A DNA stretch of 64,000 nucleotides from Aphodousia faecalis (lineage in GTDB: Bacteria; Pseudomonadota; Gammaproteobacteria; Burkholderiales; Burkholderiaceae_F): positions 1-64,000 of the forward strand of contig DVGM01000009.1 of the NCBI GenBank assembly GCA_018712705.1. Direction: 5' to 3'. The position numbers were made by a program, and so were the translations under genes. A model generated the notes under the pieces. The model ran no database searches, had not been told where the DNA came from, and saw only the letters and a program-made list of their open reading frames with translations. Positions 43,651 through 52,218 of the stretch are shown here, piece after piece. Numbering within the stretch: position 1 is the first letter of the stretch; every line of letters begins with the position of its first letter.

Positions 43651-44469
43651 ATGACCTTTATCGAAAAACTCAAAAACCGTTGGATTGAAAGTCAATCACT
43701 TTTGTGTGTTGGATTGGATCCGGACAAAAACCGCTTCCCCGACAGCATCAAAGAAAAGAAAGATTGTTACTACGAGTTCTGTACAGCCATCGTAGATGCA
43801 ACCGCCTCTTTTGCCTGTGCTTTTAAGCCTCAGATTGCTTACTTTGCCTCCTGTGGAGCCGAGGCAGAACTCAAAGCCATTATTGAATACATCCACCAAC
43901 ACTACCCGAGCATTCCGGTTGTTTTGGATTCTAAGCGCGGTGACATTGGCTCTACCGCCAAACACTATGCCAAAGAAGCGTTTGTGCGTTATGCAGCAGA
44001 TGCCGTAACGCTCTCCCCTTACATGGGTTTTGACTCCGTTCAACCGTATCTTGAGTATGAAGACCGGGGAGCCATCTTGTTGTGCCGAACATCCAATCCA
44101 GGCGGCAACGACATTCAAATGCTGAAAGTGGACGGTAAACCGATTTACCAAAGAGTTGCGGAATTAGCCGCGGGTCCTTGGAACTTAAACGGCCAGTTAG
44201 GGTTAGTGGTCGGCGCCACCTATCCCAATGAAATTGCCGCGGTTCGTTCCATTGTTGGTGACCTTCCCCTTCTCGTACCCGGAGTCGGCGCTCAAGGCGG
44301 AGATATTCAAGCTTGTGTGAATGCCGGCGCAACGACTGATAAATGCGGCATGATGATTAATTCAAGCCGCGCGATTTTATATGCTTCTAAAAACGAAGAT
44401 TTCAAAGAAGCCGCCGCACGTGTTGCTAAGGAAACTCGAGACAAAATCAATCAGGCTCGAGGCCTTTAA
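43651..44469 (+). CDS. pyrF: orotidine 5'-phosphate decarboxylase (type 2)
   Basis: 272 residues from ATG at 43651 behind GGGAG. Catalytic DSKRGDIGSTAKHYAKEAF (Lys-Asp array), LCVGLDPD at the N-terminus and PGVGAQGGD near the C-terminus identify the larger bacterial/archaeal type-2 enzyme. Final step of UMP synthesis. Stands alone with a terminator at 44493. Confidence 0.95.
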   Translation: MTFIEKLKNRWIESQSLLCVGLDPDKNRFPDSIKEKKDCYYEFCTAIVDATASFACAFKPQIAYFASCGAEAELKAIIEYIHQHYPSIPVVLDSKRGDIGSTAKHYAKEAFVRYAADAVTLSPYMGFDSVQPYLEYEDRGAILLCRTSNPGGNDIQMLKVDGKPIYQRVAELAAGPWNLNGQLGLVVGATYPNEIAAVRSIVGDLPLLVPGVGAQGGDIQACVNAGATTDKCGMMINSSRAILYASKNEDFKEAAARVAKETRDKINQARGL

Positions 44470-44492
44470 AAATTAAACGCTAAAACAAGTTT

Positions 44493-44517
44493 GCCCAAGA
44501 TTTTTCTTGGGCTTTTT
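44493..44517 (+). terminator. terminator after pyrF
   Basis: 8-bp stem GCCCAAGA/TCTTGGGC with 4-nt loop and T5. Confidence 0.9.
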
Positions 44518-44524
44518 CATTCAA

Positions 44525-44564
44525 AATCCCCGAAAAACCATTTCGATCTTTCGGGGATTTGTTT
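44525..44564. terminator. second hairpin between pyrF and the dcu gene
   Basis: 11-bp stem AATCCCCGAAA/TTTCGGGGATT followed by TGTTTT on the plus strand; it may serve the convergent dcu gene too. Confidence 0.65.
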
Positions 44565-44596
44565 TGCTTTCAGTTCACTGAATTCTTAATTGCCAA

Positions 44597-45898
44597 TTAG
44601 AAAACGATACCGGCAAGCAAGAAACCGAACGGGATAGCGGCAACCAAACCCAAGCAACCCGGCAGGAAGAAGGGGTGGTTAATCACAAACGAGCCGCTCC
44701 ATTTACCCATGTAAGAACCCGTATCGTCGCAAGAAACGGCGAAAGCGGAAGTCGGGTAAACGTTCGTCACGAAGATACCGGACACGGCAACGAAGCAAGC
44801 CAAAATCATGGGAGCGTCGCAACCGAGGCTGGCAGCCACCGGGACGAGCAATGCGGAGGTCGCACCTTGCGAGAAGAGCAAAGCAGACACGCAGAAGAAA
44901 GCCAAAGCCAAGAGACCCGGGTATTGGCCGAGCAACACCGTAGCTTGTTCCTTAATAGAGGGAACATAAATGTCAATAACGGTAGAAGCAAACCAGCAGA
45001 TACCGAGAATCACAACCAAGGATTCATAACCGCCATGGAAGATCGTGGATTCCTTAATCTTCGTGAGCTTGACATCGCAGAACCAGTACATCAGCATCGA
45101 GATGAAGAGCATCGTGATAACGATGATGTCGCGAGAGCCTAATGTATGACCGATCTCTTGCTTAAAGAGCAACATCAAAACGATGAAGAGCACGCCCAAG
45201 AGGAACAAGCCCACAGAAAGCTTGGCTCCCTTCGGCAACGGCTTTTCAAGTTCTTCCTTACTCGTCATCGAAACGAGACCTTCCTTCATACGTTGTTGGA
45301 AGATCGGGTCCTTAGCGAGATCAACGCCTTGGAAGGCAGAGATCAAAGAAGCAACAGCGGCACCGAACAAACCGGCAGGCAAAATCACCATGAGGGCATC
45401 GCCGAAAGATACGCCCATCTTTTCAACCACGACATACATGGCGGCCGTAGCAGCAGAGATAGGAGAAGCGGAAATAGCGATTTGGGAAGCCACCACAGCC
45501 GAAGTCAACGGTTGAGAGGGACGAACACCATTTTGCTTAGCCACTTCTTGAACGACGTTCAAAATGGCCATCGTGGTAAAGCCCGTACCGGAGAAAATCG
45601 TCAACGTAAAGGCGATTGCCGGAGCGAGGATATTGATGTACCTCGGATTACTGCGCAAAATATGCGAAGCGACACGAATCATATAGTCCATACCGCCAGC
45701 GACGTGCATCACAGAGCATGCAAAAAGCACACTCATGATGATCAAAATCACGTCAAGAGGCATCGGTCCGGGCGGGATACCGAAAATAAAAACGGCGACC
45801 GCCATACCGAGGCCGCCAGCCATACCTACACCGATTCCACCTAATTTAGCCGCGTAGATAATAATGGCAAAAAGGAAAATAAAATGTAACCAAACCAT
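44597..45898 (-). CDS. anaerobic C4-dicarboxylate antiporter (DcuA/DcuB family)
   Basis: 433 residues, about eleven membrane helices. Family signatures: YAAKLGGIGVGMAGGLGMAV at the N-terminus, AGGMDYMIRVA, NPRYINILAPAIAFTLTIFSGTG, ASQIAISASPISAA, and NHPFFLPGCLG at the C-terminus. Exchanges fumarate or aspartate for succinate during anaerobic respiration. High-expression codon bias. A perfect FNR box lies 166 bp upstream. DcuA versus DcuB is not resolved. Confidence 0.9.
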   Translation of the reverse strand: MVWLHFIFLFAIIIYAAKLGGIGVGMAGGLGMAVAVFIFGIPPGPMPLDVILIIMSVLFACSVMHVAGGMDYMIRVASHILRSNPRYINILAPAIAFTLTIFSGTGFTTMAILNVVQEVAKQNGVRPSQPLTSAVVASQIAISASPISAATAAMYVVVEKMGVSFGDALMVILPAGLFGAAVASLISAFQGVDLAKDPIFQQRMKEGLVSMTSKEELEKPLPKGAKLSVGLFLLGVLFIVLMLLFKQEIGHTLGSRDIIVITMLFISMLMYWFCDVKLTKIKESTIFHGGYESLVVILGICWFASTVIDIYVPSIKEQATVLLGQYPGLLALAFFCVSALLFSQGATSALLVPVAASLGCDAPMILACFVAVSGIFVTNVYPTSAFAVSCDDTGSYMGKWSGSFVINHPFFLPGCLGLVAAIPFGFLLAGIVF

Positions 45899-46057
45899 AA
45901 TATGGCTCCATAAAAAACAGGAGAGTTTTTATATTTTTTGTGTTTACTCCACTTAGAACGCAAACACACAGACAATAGACAACGTCCGCTTTCTATCATC
46001 TGCAATTTCGATTCTATTACTACGTACCATTGAGCTTTGTTCTTGTTATCGGTCTAC

Positions 46058-46071
46058 TTGATTGCTATCAA
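46058..46071. promoter_or_regulatory. FNR/Anr box upstream of the dcu gene
   Basis: TTGATTGCTATCAA is a perfect FNR palindrome (TTGAT-N4-ATCAA). A TAGAAT -10 candidate at 46011-46016 on the minus strand would place the box near -60, a class I activator position. No other perfect FNR box was noticed in this window. Confidence 0.8.
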
Positions 46072-46123
46072 CTTGATTTACAAGCTTTTACTTATTATTC
46101 TGGCTATCCCTTAAGGGAGAACA

Positions 46124-47002
46124 CTACCTCAACCATTCTTGTTTAAAACTCTTTTGTAATAACACTTCTTTAAGCGCTTTTATGTTGGGAGAGTTCTCTG
46201 CCCGTAAATACATTAAGTCAACTTGAACAAAGGCTAGGGACTTGGGCAAGGGATGAACCGAAACCATGTCAAAACAATTAAATTGTTCCAACCAATAAAA
46301 AGGCACAATAGCCAACCCCAAACCGCCAGCCACAGAACCGACAATGGCTGAATATGACTGAAGTTCAATAATTCGAGCTGGCATTGTTCCCATATAGTCA
46401 AACCACTCCAAACAACGGCTGTAATATTGACCCGTGGTATGAAACACCAAAGCGGTCTGTGTCGAGAGCTCTTCTTTTAAAACAAAACGATTTTTTGGGG
46501 TGATTACAACCAGTTTTTCTCTAAAAAGCGGGATACTTGTCAACCGTCCATCACCCTTAGTGTGAAGCACAACACCGGCATCCAATTCTCTGCACAAAAT
46601 AGCTTCTTTAATGCGCTCGCTTGGAGCGACTTTCAATGACAAATCAATTTTTGGATAGTGCTTAAGCAGCTTTGAAATCGGACGACTAAGTCGTGTCCCC
46701 ACTAAGTGATCCGTTGCTCCAAATCGCAGTACACCGTGAGGTTCCTCATTGGTGATTTTGCTTTCGGTCTCCCGGACAAGTGAAAGAATTTTTCTGGCAT
46801 CTTCCGCCAGTGCTAAAGCGTGAGAAGTCGGAGACAATTGGCGTCCGCGCTTTTCAAATAAAGTTACTGATAGACGATTTTCTAAATTCTGCAATCTCAT
46901 ACTGACAGCAGAAGGCACCCGATGCAGCGATTGAGCCGCTTTTATGACTCCGCCCGTCTCCACAACGGCCAAAACCGTCCGTAAATCATCAAGGTCAATC
47001 AT
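46124..47002 (-). CDS. LysR-family transcriptional regulator
   Basis: 292 residues. N-terminal winged HTH: LDDLRTVLAVVETGGVIKAAQSLHRVPSAVSMRLQNLENRLSVTLFEKRGR in overlapping parts, then a LysR substrate-binding domain (GVLRFGATDHLVGTRL). Located upstream of the dcu gene on the same strand and divergent from the cupin gene; either could be its target. Confidence 0.92.
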   Translation of the reverse strand: MIDLDDLRTVLAVVETGGVIKAAQSLHRVPSAVSMRLQNLENRLSVTLFEKRGRQLSPTSHALALAEDARKILSLVRETESKITNEEPHGVLRFGATDHLVGTRLSRPISKLLKHYPKIDLSLKVAPSERIKEAILCRELDAGVVLHTKGDGRLTSIPLFREKLVVITPKNRFVLKEELSTQTALVFHTTGQYYSRCLEWFDYMGTMPARIIELQSYSAIVGSVAGGLGLAIVPFYWLEQFNCFDMVSVHPLPKSLAFVQVDLMYLRAENSPNIKALKEVLLQKSFKQEWLR

Positions 47003-47276
47003 TCAAGAAAATTGAATTAAATAATCAAGATAATTTCATTGTACAGAATATTAAACCCGCCTATACTTCCAAAGGGTCAAACCCGATGGCATTCCCCCAA
47101 TAGAATGTCATCGAATAATATAGCTCCTTCCTTAGGGAACTTTTTTGGTCCTGCCATGCGCAGGACTTTTTTTCTCCGCATGAAACAAATGAGCAAAAAT
47201 ATGCTTTTACTGCGGAGGTTTTTGTCCGTTTCCGAGTCTAAGCTTTGGCTTGTCTTAAGCTTTTTATTGGAGACTG

Positions 47277-47681
47277 ATGATGACAGGAGAAAAATTCGGA
47301 CCTTTTGCCCGAGGAGCCAAAAATGATGCATACGCCCAATATTTTATTGGACAGAGTTATCTCAACATGCTCACAACGAGCGGTGTTGTGACAGCCAACG
47401 TCACCTTTGAACCCGGTTGCCGCAACAATTGGCATATTCACCACAAGGGCGGACAAATCTTATTAGTCACCGCTGGACGCGGCTACTACCAGGAATGGGG
47501 AAAAGAGCCGCAGGAACTTCATCCGGGGGATGTCGTCAATATCGCTCCGGAAGTTAAACACTGGCATGGAGCTGCACCTGACAGTTGGTTTGCTCACATC
47601 GCCATTGAAGTCCCTGCCGATGGGGCCAAAAACGAATGGTGCGAACCAGTCGGTGATGAGGAATACAGCAAATTAGCCTAA
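47277..47681 (+). CDS. cupin-domain protein
   Basis: 134 residues with a single cupin barrel: NNWHIHHKGGQILLVTAGRGYYQEWG (motif 1 with three His and Glu-like Gln) and HPGDVVNIAPEVKHWHGAAPDSWFAHIAI (motif 2). Similar to cupins annotated next to carboxymuconolactone decarboxylase domains. Metal-binding, function unknown. ATG at 47277 or 47280 after TTGGAG. Divergent from the LysR gene. Confidence 0.85.
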   Translation: MMTGEKFGPFARGAKNDAYAQYFIGQSYLNMLTTSGVVTANVTFEPGCRNNWHIHHKGGQILLVTAGRGYYQEWGKEPQELHPGDVVNIAPEVKHWHGAAPDSWFAHIAIEVPADGAKNEWCEPVGDEEYSKLA

Positions 47682-47739
47682 ATAGGTTAATGGCCGCAAA
47701 ACGAAGACTTTGCGGCCATTGTTTTAATCAAACACTTGA

Positions 47740-49074
47740 CTAGTTTTCTTTCTCCGATCCCTCTGCGGATTCAGGCTTTTCTTCAATGCAGGAGACCAAC
47801 ACTTTATCGATACGTCGGCCATCCATATCGACAACTTCGAAGCGCCAGTTATCCCACGTTACAACCTCTCCGGTCTTGGGTAAATGCCCGGTCATCCATA
47901 TAATCATGCCGGCCAATGTGTTGTAACGGCCGTCGGCTTCATTGGGCAACTGTTTAAGATTCAACTGGTCTTTTAATTCCGGCACCGGCATCATGCCATC
48001 GACCAAAAGTGAACCATCTTCACGCTTAATCGCCCACTCTTCCTCGCCCGGAACATTTTTAAATTCACCAGCAATAGCTTCGAGCACATCGCGAGGACTG
48101 ACAATACCCTGCACAGAACCATACTCATCAACCACAATGGCAAGCGGAACGTCATTTTCTTTAAAGTTATCCAAAAGTTCCAAACCGGTTAAAGATTCCG
48201 GCACATAAACAGCCGGTATCAGGTGTGTGGTGAAATCCACTTCCCCGGTGTCTACAATCTGCTGCAAAAGGTAACGGGTAGAGCAAAAACCTTTGATATC
48301 GTCAAGCGAACCATCGCAAACCGGCAATCTCGAATGTTTCGAAGTCACCAATTTTTTAATGTTTTCCTGAGATCCGTCCTGAATATCAATCCATTCCACT
48401 TCATTTCGCGGAGTCATTAATGTACCGATCGTGCGGTCATCCAATCGGAAAATATTGCGCACCATGTCGCGCTCTTGCACTTCAATGGTTCCGGCCTCAC
48501 TGCCTTCGACCACCATTTGGTGAATTTCTTCTTCAGTTACAGCCGCTTCCTCTACATTTTGCTTTCCAGTCAGTTTCAAAAGCAGATCCGTTGAAACCGA
48601 CAACAATTTCACGAAGGGCGCCATTAAAACAGCTAAGAAATTAATCGGCGGAGCGATGCGGCAAGCAACACCTTCCGGATTCATTTGTCCTAAACGTTTC
48701 GGAACCAATTCACCCAAAACGATGGAGAAATAAGTCACTAAAACGACCACTAAAAGCAATCCCACTGCACGGGCCGTATTGACTTCTACACCGAAACTTT
48801 CATTTAACCAAGCCGCCACTGGCGTTGCTAAAGCAGCTTCACCAACAATACCGGACAAAATACCGATTGAGGTAATGCCAACCTGAATGGCAGAGAGCGC
48901 TCGTGTGGGTTCCTCGTTGAGTTTAAGAGCAACTTTCGCTCCGGAATTTCCGTCATCAATTTTCATCTGCAAACGGGCTTTTCGGCTCGTCACCAATGCG
49001 ATTTCACTCATCGCAAAAATACCGTTTAAGAAAATCAGGGCTAAAAGGCAAAGAACATTAAACCAATTGTCCAT
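47740..49074 (-). CDS. CNNM/CorC-HlyC family protein (DUF21, CBS pair, CorC domain)
   Basis: 444 residues. N-terminal DUF21 with four membrane helices (to about 150), including MSEIALVTSRKARLQ. A CBS pair follows (LMTPRNEVEWID to VDEYGSVQGIVSPRDVLEAIAGEF), then a CorC_HlyC C-terminal domain (YNTLAGMIIWMTGHLPKTGE). Family linked to magnesium/cobalt efflux or membrane integrity; the old 'hemolysin' label is not supported. Ends the pgpA-pncC side of the cluster. Confidence 0.92.
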   Translation of the reverse strand: MDNWFNVLCLLALIFLNGIFAMSEIALVTSRKARLQMKIDDGNSGAKVALKLNEEPTRALSAIQVGITSIGILSGIVGEAALATPVAAWLNESFGVEVNTARAVGLLLVVVLVTYFSIVLGELVPKRLGQMNPEGVACRIAPPINFLAVLMAPFVKLLSVSTDLLLKLTGKQNVEEAAVTEEEIHQMVVEGSEAGTIEVQERDMVRNIFRLDDRTIGTLMTPRNEVEWIDIQDGSQENIKKLVTSKHSRLPVCDGSLDDIKGFCSTRYLLQQIVDTGEVDFTTHLIPAVYVPESLTGLELLDNFKENDVPLAIVVDEYGSVQGIVSPRDVLEAIAGEFKNVPGEEEWAIKREDGSLLVDGMMPVPELKDQLNLKQLPNEADGRYNTLAGMIIWMTGHLPKTGEVVTWDNWRFEVVDMDGRRIDKVLVSCIEEKPESAEGSEKEN

Positions 49075-49107
49075 TTTTCATTCACCAACGATTCAAAAAT
49101 ATTCCTA

Positions 49108-49596
49108 TCAATTTTTCTCAATCAAATGACAAAGACCTTCAAGTGCCGTCCTTATAGTCGACTCGCGCACAGCGTTGCGATCACCGGAAAACTGATGTCG
49201 TTTAACAACAGGGATTTCTCCTTTTTTGCACCAGGCCAAATAAACGGTTCCAACGGGCTTGCCGGGAACAGCACCGCCTGGCCCCGCAATTCCGGTTACT
49301 GCCACCGCAACCGTTGCCGTTGATCGGCTTAAAGCGCCGAGAACCATTTCAGAGGCGGTTTGCTCACTGACAGCTCCGTAGCGACAAAGCGTTTCGTGCT
49401 TCACACCCAGCAAATCCTCTTTGGATTGATTGGTATAGGTGACAAAACCACGATCAAACCATTCACTTGATCCTGCAATTTGAGTGATTGCACAAGCGAT
49501 GCCTCCGGCCGTACAGGACTCCGCCGTGGCCAGCACTGCTTTGTGCGCCGACGCGCACCGACCTACTCGCTCAGACAATTCAACAAAAAGTTCCAT
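49108..49596 (-). CDS. pncC: nicotinamide-nucleotide amidohydrolase (CinA C-terminal type)
   Basis: 162 residues from ATG at 49596, two bp after the pgpA stop. Catalytic Ser in ATAESCTAGGIA, then FVTYTNQSKEDLLGV, GAVSEQTASEMVLGAL and the hallmark VAVTGIAGPGGAVPGKPVGTVYLA. Deamidates NMN to NaMN in the pyridine nucleotide cycle. Normal length for the stand-alone protein. Confidence 0.93.
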   Translation of the reverse strand: MELFVELSERVGRCASAHKAVLATAESCTAGGIACAITQIAGSSEWFDRGFVTYTNQSKEDLLGVKHETLCRYGAVSEQTASEMVLGALSRSTATVAVAVTGIAGPGGAVPGKPVGTVYLAWCKKGEIPVVKRHQFSGDRNAVRESTIRTALEGLCHLIEKN

Positions 49597-49597
49597 A

Positions 49598-50116
49598 TCA
49601 GTACAACACCCACTGCACGGCAAATAAAATCAGCCAAGCGTAAACAGCCGCGATGGCATCATCGAGCATAATGCCAAAACCATTCTTCATTTTTTTATCG
49701 AAGTAATCCGCGGGCGGCAACTTGACAATGTCAAAGAAACGGAAAGCCACAAATGCGGCGATCTGCCACAAAAGAGTCGGCGGCATCAGCGCCAAAAGCA
49801 ACCAAATAGCAAAGACCTCATCAATCACAATGGAACCGTGATCCTGAACCCCCAGGTCCTCTGAGGTCTTCTGACAAGCCCAAGCTCCAATAAAAAAGGT
49901 CGCGGCTACAATAAAAAACCAAGCCGTATATGGAATCCAAGGATCTAACAAAACGAACACAATCCAACCGGCCAATGTTCCCCAAGTGCCTGGGGCCGGA
50001 CGAATCACTCCACTGGCAAAAAATGAAGCAATGATGTGCGCCGGGTGACTGAATGCAAAGGCACAAGTCATTCGGATCCTATTGACCGGATTGTTACTGC
50101 TATATTTTTCAAACAT
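49598..50116 (-). CDS. pgpA: phosphatidylglycerophosphatase A
   Basis: 172 residues from ATG at 50116, overlapping the thiL end by 8 bp; AGGA is close upstream. An ATG at 50071 with AGGA also fits, so the start is uncertain. Membrane enzyme making phosphatidylglycerol: ASGVIRPAPGTWGTLAGW, DLGVQDHGSIVIDEVFAIW (catalytic Asp/His/Glu) and FFDIVKLPPADYFDKKMKNGFGIMLDD. Three to four helices. Confidence 0.92.
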   Translation of the reverse strand: MFEKYSSNNPVNRIRMTCAFAFSHPAHIIASFFASGVIRPAPGTWGTLAGWIVFVLLDPWIPYTAWFFIVAATFFIGAWACQKTSEDLGVQDHGSIVIDEVFAIWLLLALMPPTLLWQIAAFVAFRFFDIVKLPPADYFDKKMKNGFGIMLDDAIAAVYAWLILFAVQWVLY

Positions 50117-51110
50117 TTTCCTGAGCGAAATGATCAAATCCATAGAAAGTATTTTGAATTTCGCCACCATCATTATTTAAAAGTTTCAAACCGCTTGAAA
50201 CAACCTTTCCTACTCTGGTCAGTAGTAGCGGCTGTCCATTTTCCTGACATTTTTGTGCGTAATCAATGATGCGTTGTCTGGCGCTTTCCGGAGCGGTCCA
50301 GACCAATTCATAATCATCGCCCCCTGCCAACTGAGCCTGTCGGCGCTCTTTTTGTGTTCGCTGGGCTAACTGTGGACTGACCGCTAGATGATCGACATAA
50401 ACCTCGGCTCCAACATTTGATCGTACAAGAATATTGCCAAGATCTTTCAAAAAGCCATCAGAGATATCCGCGCAAGCCGTTGCAAAATGACTCAAAAATT
50501 GCCCCAACACCACTCTGGGCACAGGCGTATCCATCGCCGCAGCCAAATAGCTGTCACAAGTTCCTGTCCACTGCCCCGTTCTTAGCATCAAAGCTAAATA
50601 AGCATCCCCTACCGTTCCGCTCACCCAAATATCATCACCAATCTGTGCTCCCTGACGGGTAAGTCCCCGCTCAACCTCTCCGATCGCCGTGATCGTGATA
50701 CTGAATGGCGCTTGAGAATGACCAATTTTTGCAGTCTTTGTCGTATCTCCTCCGATAAGAGGACAAGCAAATTCCTTTGCACATTCGTAAAGACCACGGC
50801 TAAAGGCTTCAAGCCACGACGAATCACTTTTAGGCAACGACAACGCCAGGAAAAAACAACGAGGATCAGCCCCTGCGGCAGCCAAATCGGAAAGATTGAC
50901 AGCTAAAGATTTTTTGCCAACCGTGTAGGGATCGGCATTGGGCAAAAAATGCGTTCCCGAGGCAACCGTATCTGTCGTTACCGCTAAACGCCTGTTTCCT
51001 ACTTGAATGATCGCGCAATCATCCCCGATCCCTTGGGTAGGCCATTGACCGGGGATGTTGAAATTGAAGAAACGAGAAATGAGCTCTGTTTCACTAAGGC
51101 ATGGGCCCAT
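50109..51110 (-). CDS. thiL: thiamine-monophosphate kinase
   Basis: 333 residues from ATG at 51110 (MGPCLSETELISRF); earlier in-frame starts run into nusB. Phosphorylates TMP to TPP. AIR-synthase-fold motifs: GIGDDCAII, TTDTVASGTHFL, AVNLSDLAAAGADPRCFFLAL, IGGDTTK and CADISDGFLKDLGNI, GGDDYELVWT. The nusB-thiL-pgpA-pncC order is conserved in proteobacteria. Confidence 0.95.
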   Translation of the reverse strand: MGPCLSETELISRFFNFNIPGQWPTQGIGDDCAIIQVGNRRLAVTTDTVASGTHFLPNADPYTVGKKSLAVNLSDLAAAGADPRCFFLALSLPKSDSSWLEAFSRGLYECAKEFACPLIGGDTTKTAKIGHSQAPFSITITAIGEVERGLTRQGAQIGDDIWVSGTVGDAYLALMLRTGQWTGTCDSYLAAAMDTPVPRVVLGQFLSHFATACADISDGFLKDLGNILVRSNVGAEVYVDHLAVSPQLAQRTQKERRQAQLAGGDDYELVWTAPESARQRIIDYAQKCQENGQPLLLTRVGKVVSSGLKLLNNDGGEIQNTFYGFDHFAQENV

Positions 51111-51114
51111 AAAA

Positions 51115-51615
51115 TTACTTTTTTGCACCCACCTCAGTCGCACGCACATCAGCGGCTACTTTATCCAACACACCGTTGACATAGCGGAAGCCATCGGAAC
51201 CGCCAAAAAGCTTAGCCAATTCCACAGCTTCATTAATTACCACACGGTACGGAATCTCAATATGAAAATTCAACTCGTAGGTACCCAACAAAAGAACCGA
51301 GCGTTCAACCAGGGACAAGCGCGAGATGTCGCGATCAACGTGCTTGGAGAAAATCGCTTGCAAATCATCTGCGTGTTCAATAACGCCGGCTAACAACTCC
51401 GAGAAGTGCTTTTTGTCGCAGCGCTCAAAATCGGCTGCATCAATAGCCGCTCCGGCAATGGGTTCGCCGTCGTCACTTAAAACGCTCAAAAGCGTACGTT
51501 CAATTGTCACGGCATCCGCACCGCTTACCAACCATTCGTATACTCCTAAAAGAGCGAACTCTCTGGAAAGCGAACGCGCACCGCGGCTTGGGCGATGGGG
51601 TTTAACGTCTGTCAT
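51115..51615 (-). CDS. nusB: transcription antitermination factor NusB
   Basis: 166 residues, all-helical. Arg-rich N-terminus (RPSRGARSLSREFALLGVYEW), then RDISRLSLVERSVLLLGTYEL and IPYRVVINEAVELAKLFGGSDGFRYVNGVLD. Binds boxA RNA with NusE/S10 in rRNA antitermination. Three bp downstream of ribH. Confidence 0.96.
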   Translation of the reverse strand: MTDVKPHRPSRGARSLSREFALLGVYEWLVSGADAVTIERTLLSVLSDDGEPIAGAAIDAADFERCDKKHFSELLAGVIEHADDLQAIFSKHVDRDISRLSLVERSVLLLGTYELNFHIEIPYRVVINEAVELAKLFGGSDGFRYVNGVLDKVAADVRATEVGAKK

Positions 51616-51618
51616 TGA

Positions 51619-52098
51619 TTACTCCCCATCTTCCATGTCGTACTCAAATTCTTTACGAAGATTGGCCATCTCAACTGCAACCTGCGCAGCATCTGTGCCC
51701 TTTTGTTGCAAGCGGGCTTGAGCTTGCTCATCGTTTTCGGTGGTGAGCACGGCGTTTGCAATCGGGATATCAAAATCCAAACCAACCTGCATGATGCCGG
51801 AGGCCGATTCATTGGAAACAATTTCAAAATGGTATGTTTCACCGCGAATCACGGCACCGATCGCAATTAAAGCGTCATACTCTTCCGTTGCGGCCAATTG
51901 TTGAAGGGCAAACGGAATTTCAAGAGCGCCCGGCACGCGCATGAGCGTGATGTCTTCTTCAACCACACCCAGTCGATCCAATTCTGCCAAACAAGCCTTT
52001 AACAGACCCTCGCCGGCATATTCATTGAATCGAGATTGAACAATGCCGATTTTCAGACCGCGTCCGTCTAAAGAATTCTCAATAATGTCCATGGACAT
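51619..52098 (-). CDS. ribH: 6,7-dimethyl-8-ribityllumazine synthase
   Basis: 159 residues from ATG at 52098 (GGAG 8 nt upstream). KIGIVQSRFNEYAGEGLL, VPGALEIPFALQQL, AIGAVIRGETYHFEIVSNES (catalytic His) and GIMQVGLDFDIPIANAVLTTENDEQA. Joins the pyrimidine and butanone precursors of riboflavin. Followed by nusB. Confidence 0.96.
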   Translation of the reverse strand: MSMDIIENSLDGRGLKIGIVQSRFNEYAGEGLLKACLAELDRLGVVEEDITLMRVPGALEIPFALQQLAATEEYDALIAIGAVIRGETYHFEIVSNESASGIMQVGLDFDIPIANAVLTTENDEQAQARLQQKGTDAAQVAVEMANLRKEFEYDMEDGE

Positions 52099-52218
52099 TG
52101 TGTTTCTCCGAAGAAATTCTGTTCTTAATGTAAATTGGCATATTGTACCGTGTTTGAGCTCGGACAACACGCCCAAACGGTACAAAAATTAACGGAAAAT
52201 CAATTCGCTAGAGATTTT

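Noticed and set aside
45146..45844. 232-codon ORF antisense to the dcu gene
   Set aside because: Highly polar, His/Arg-rich low-complexity translation with no start signal; shadow of a hydrophobic membrane-protein gene.
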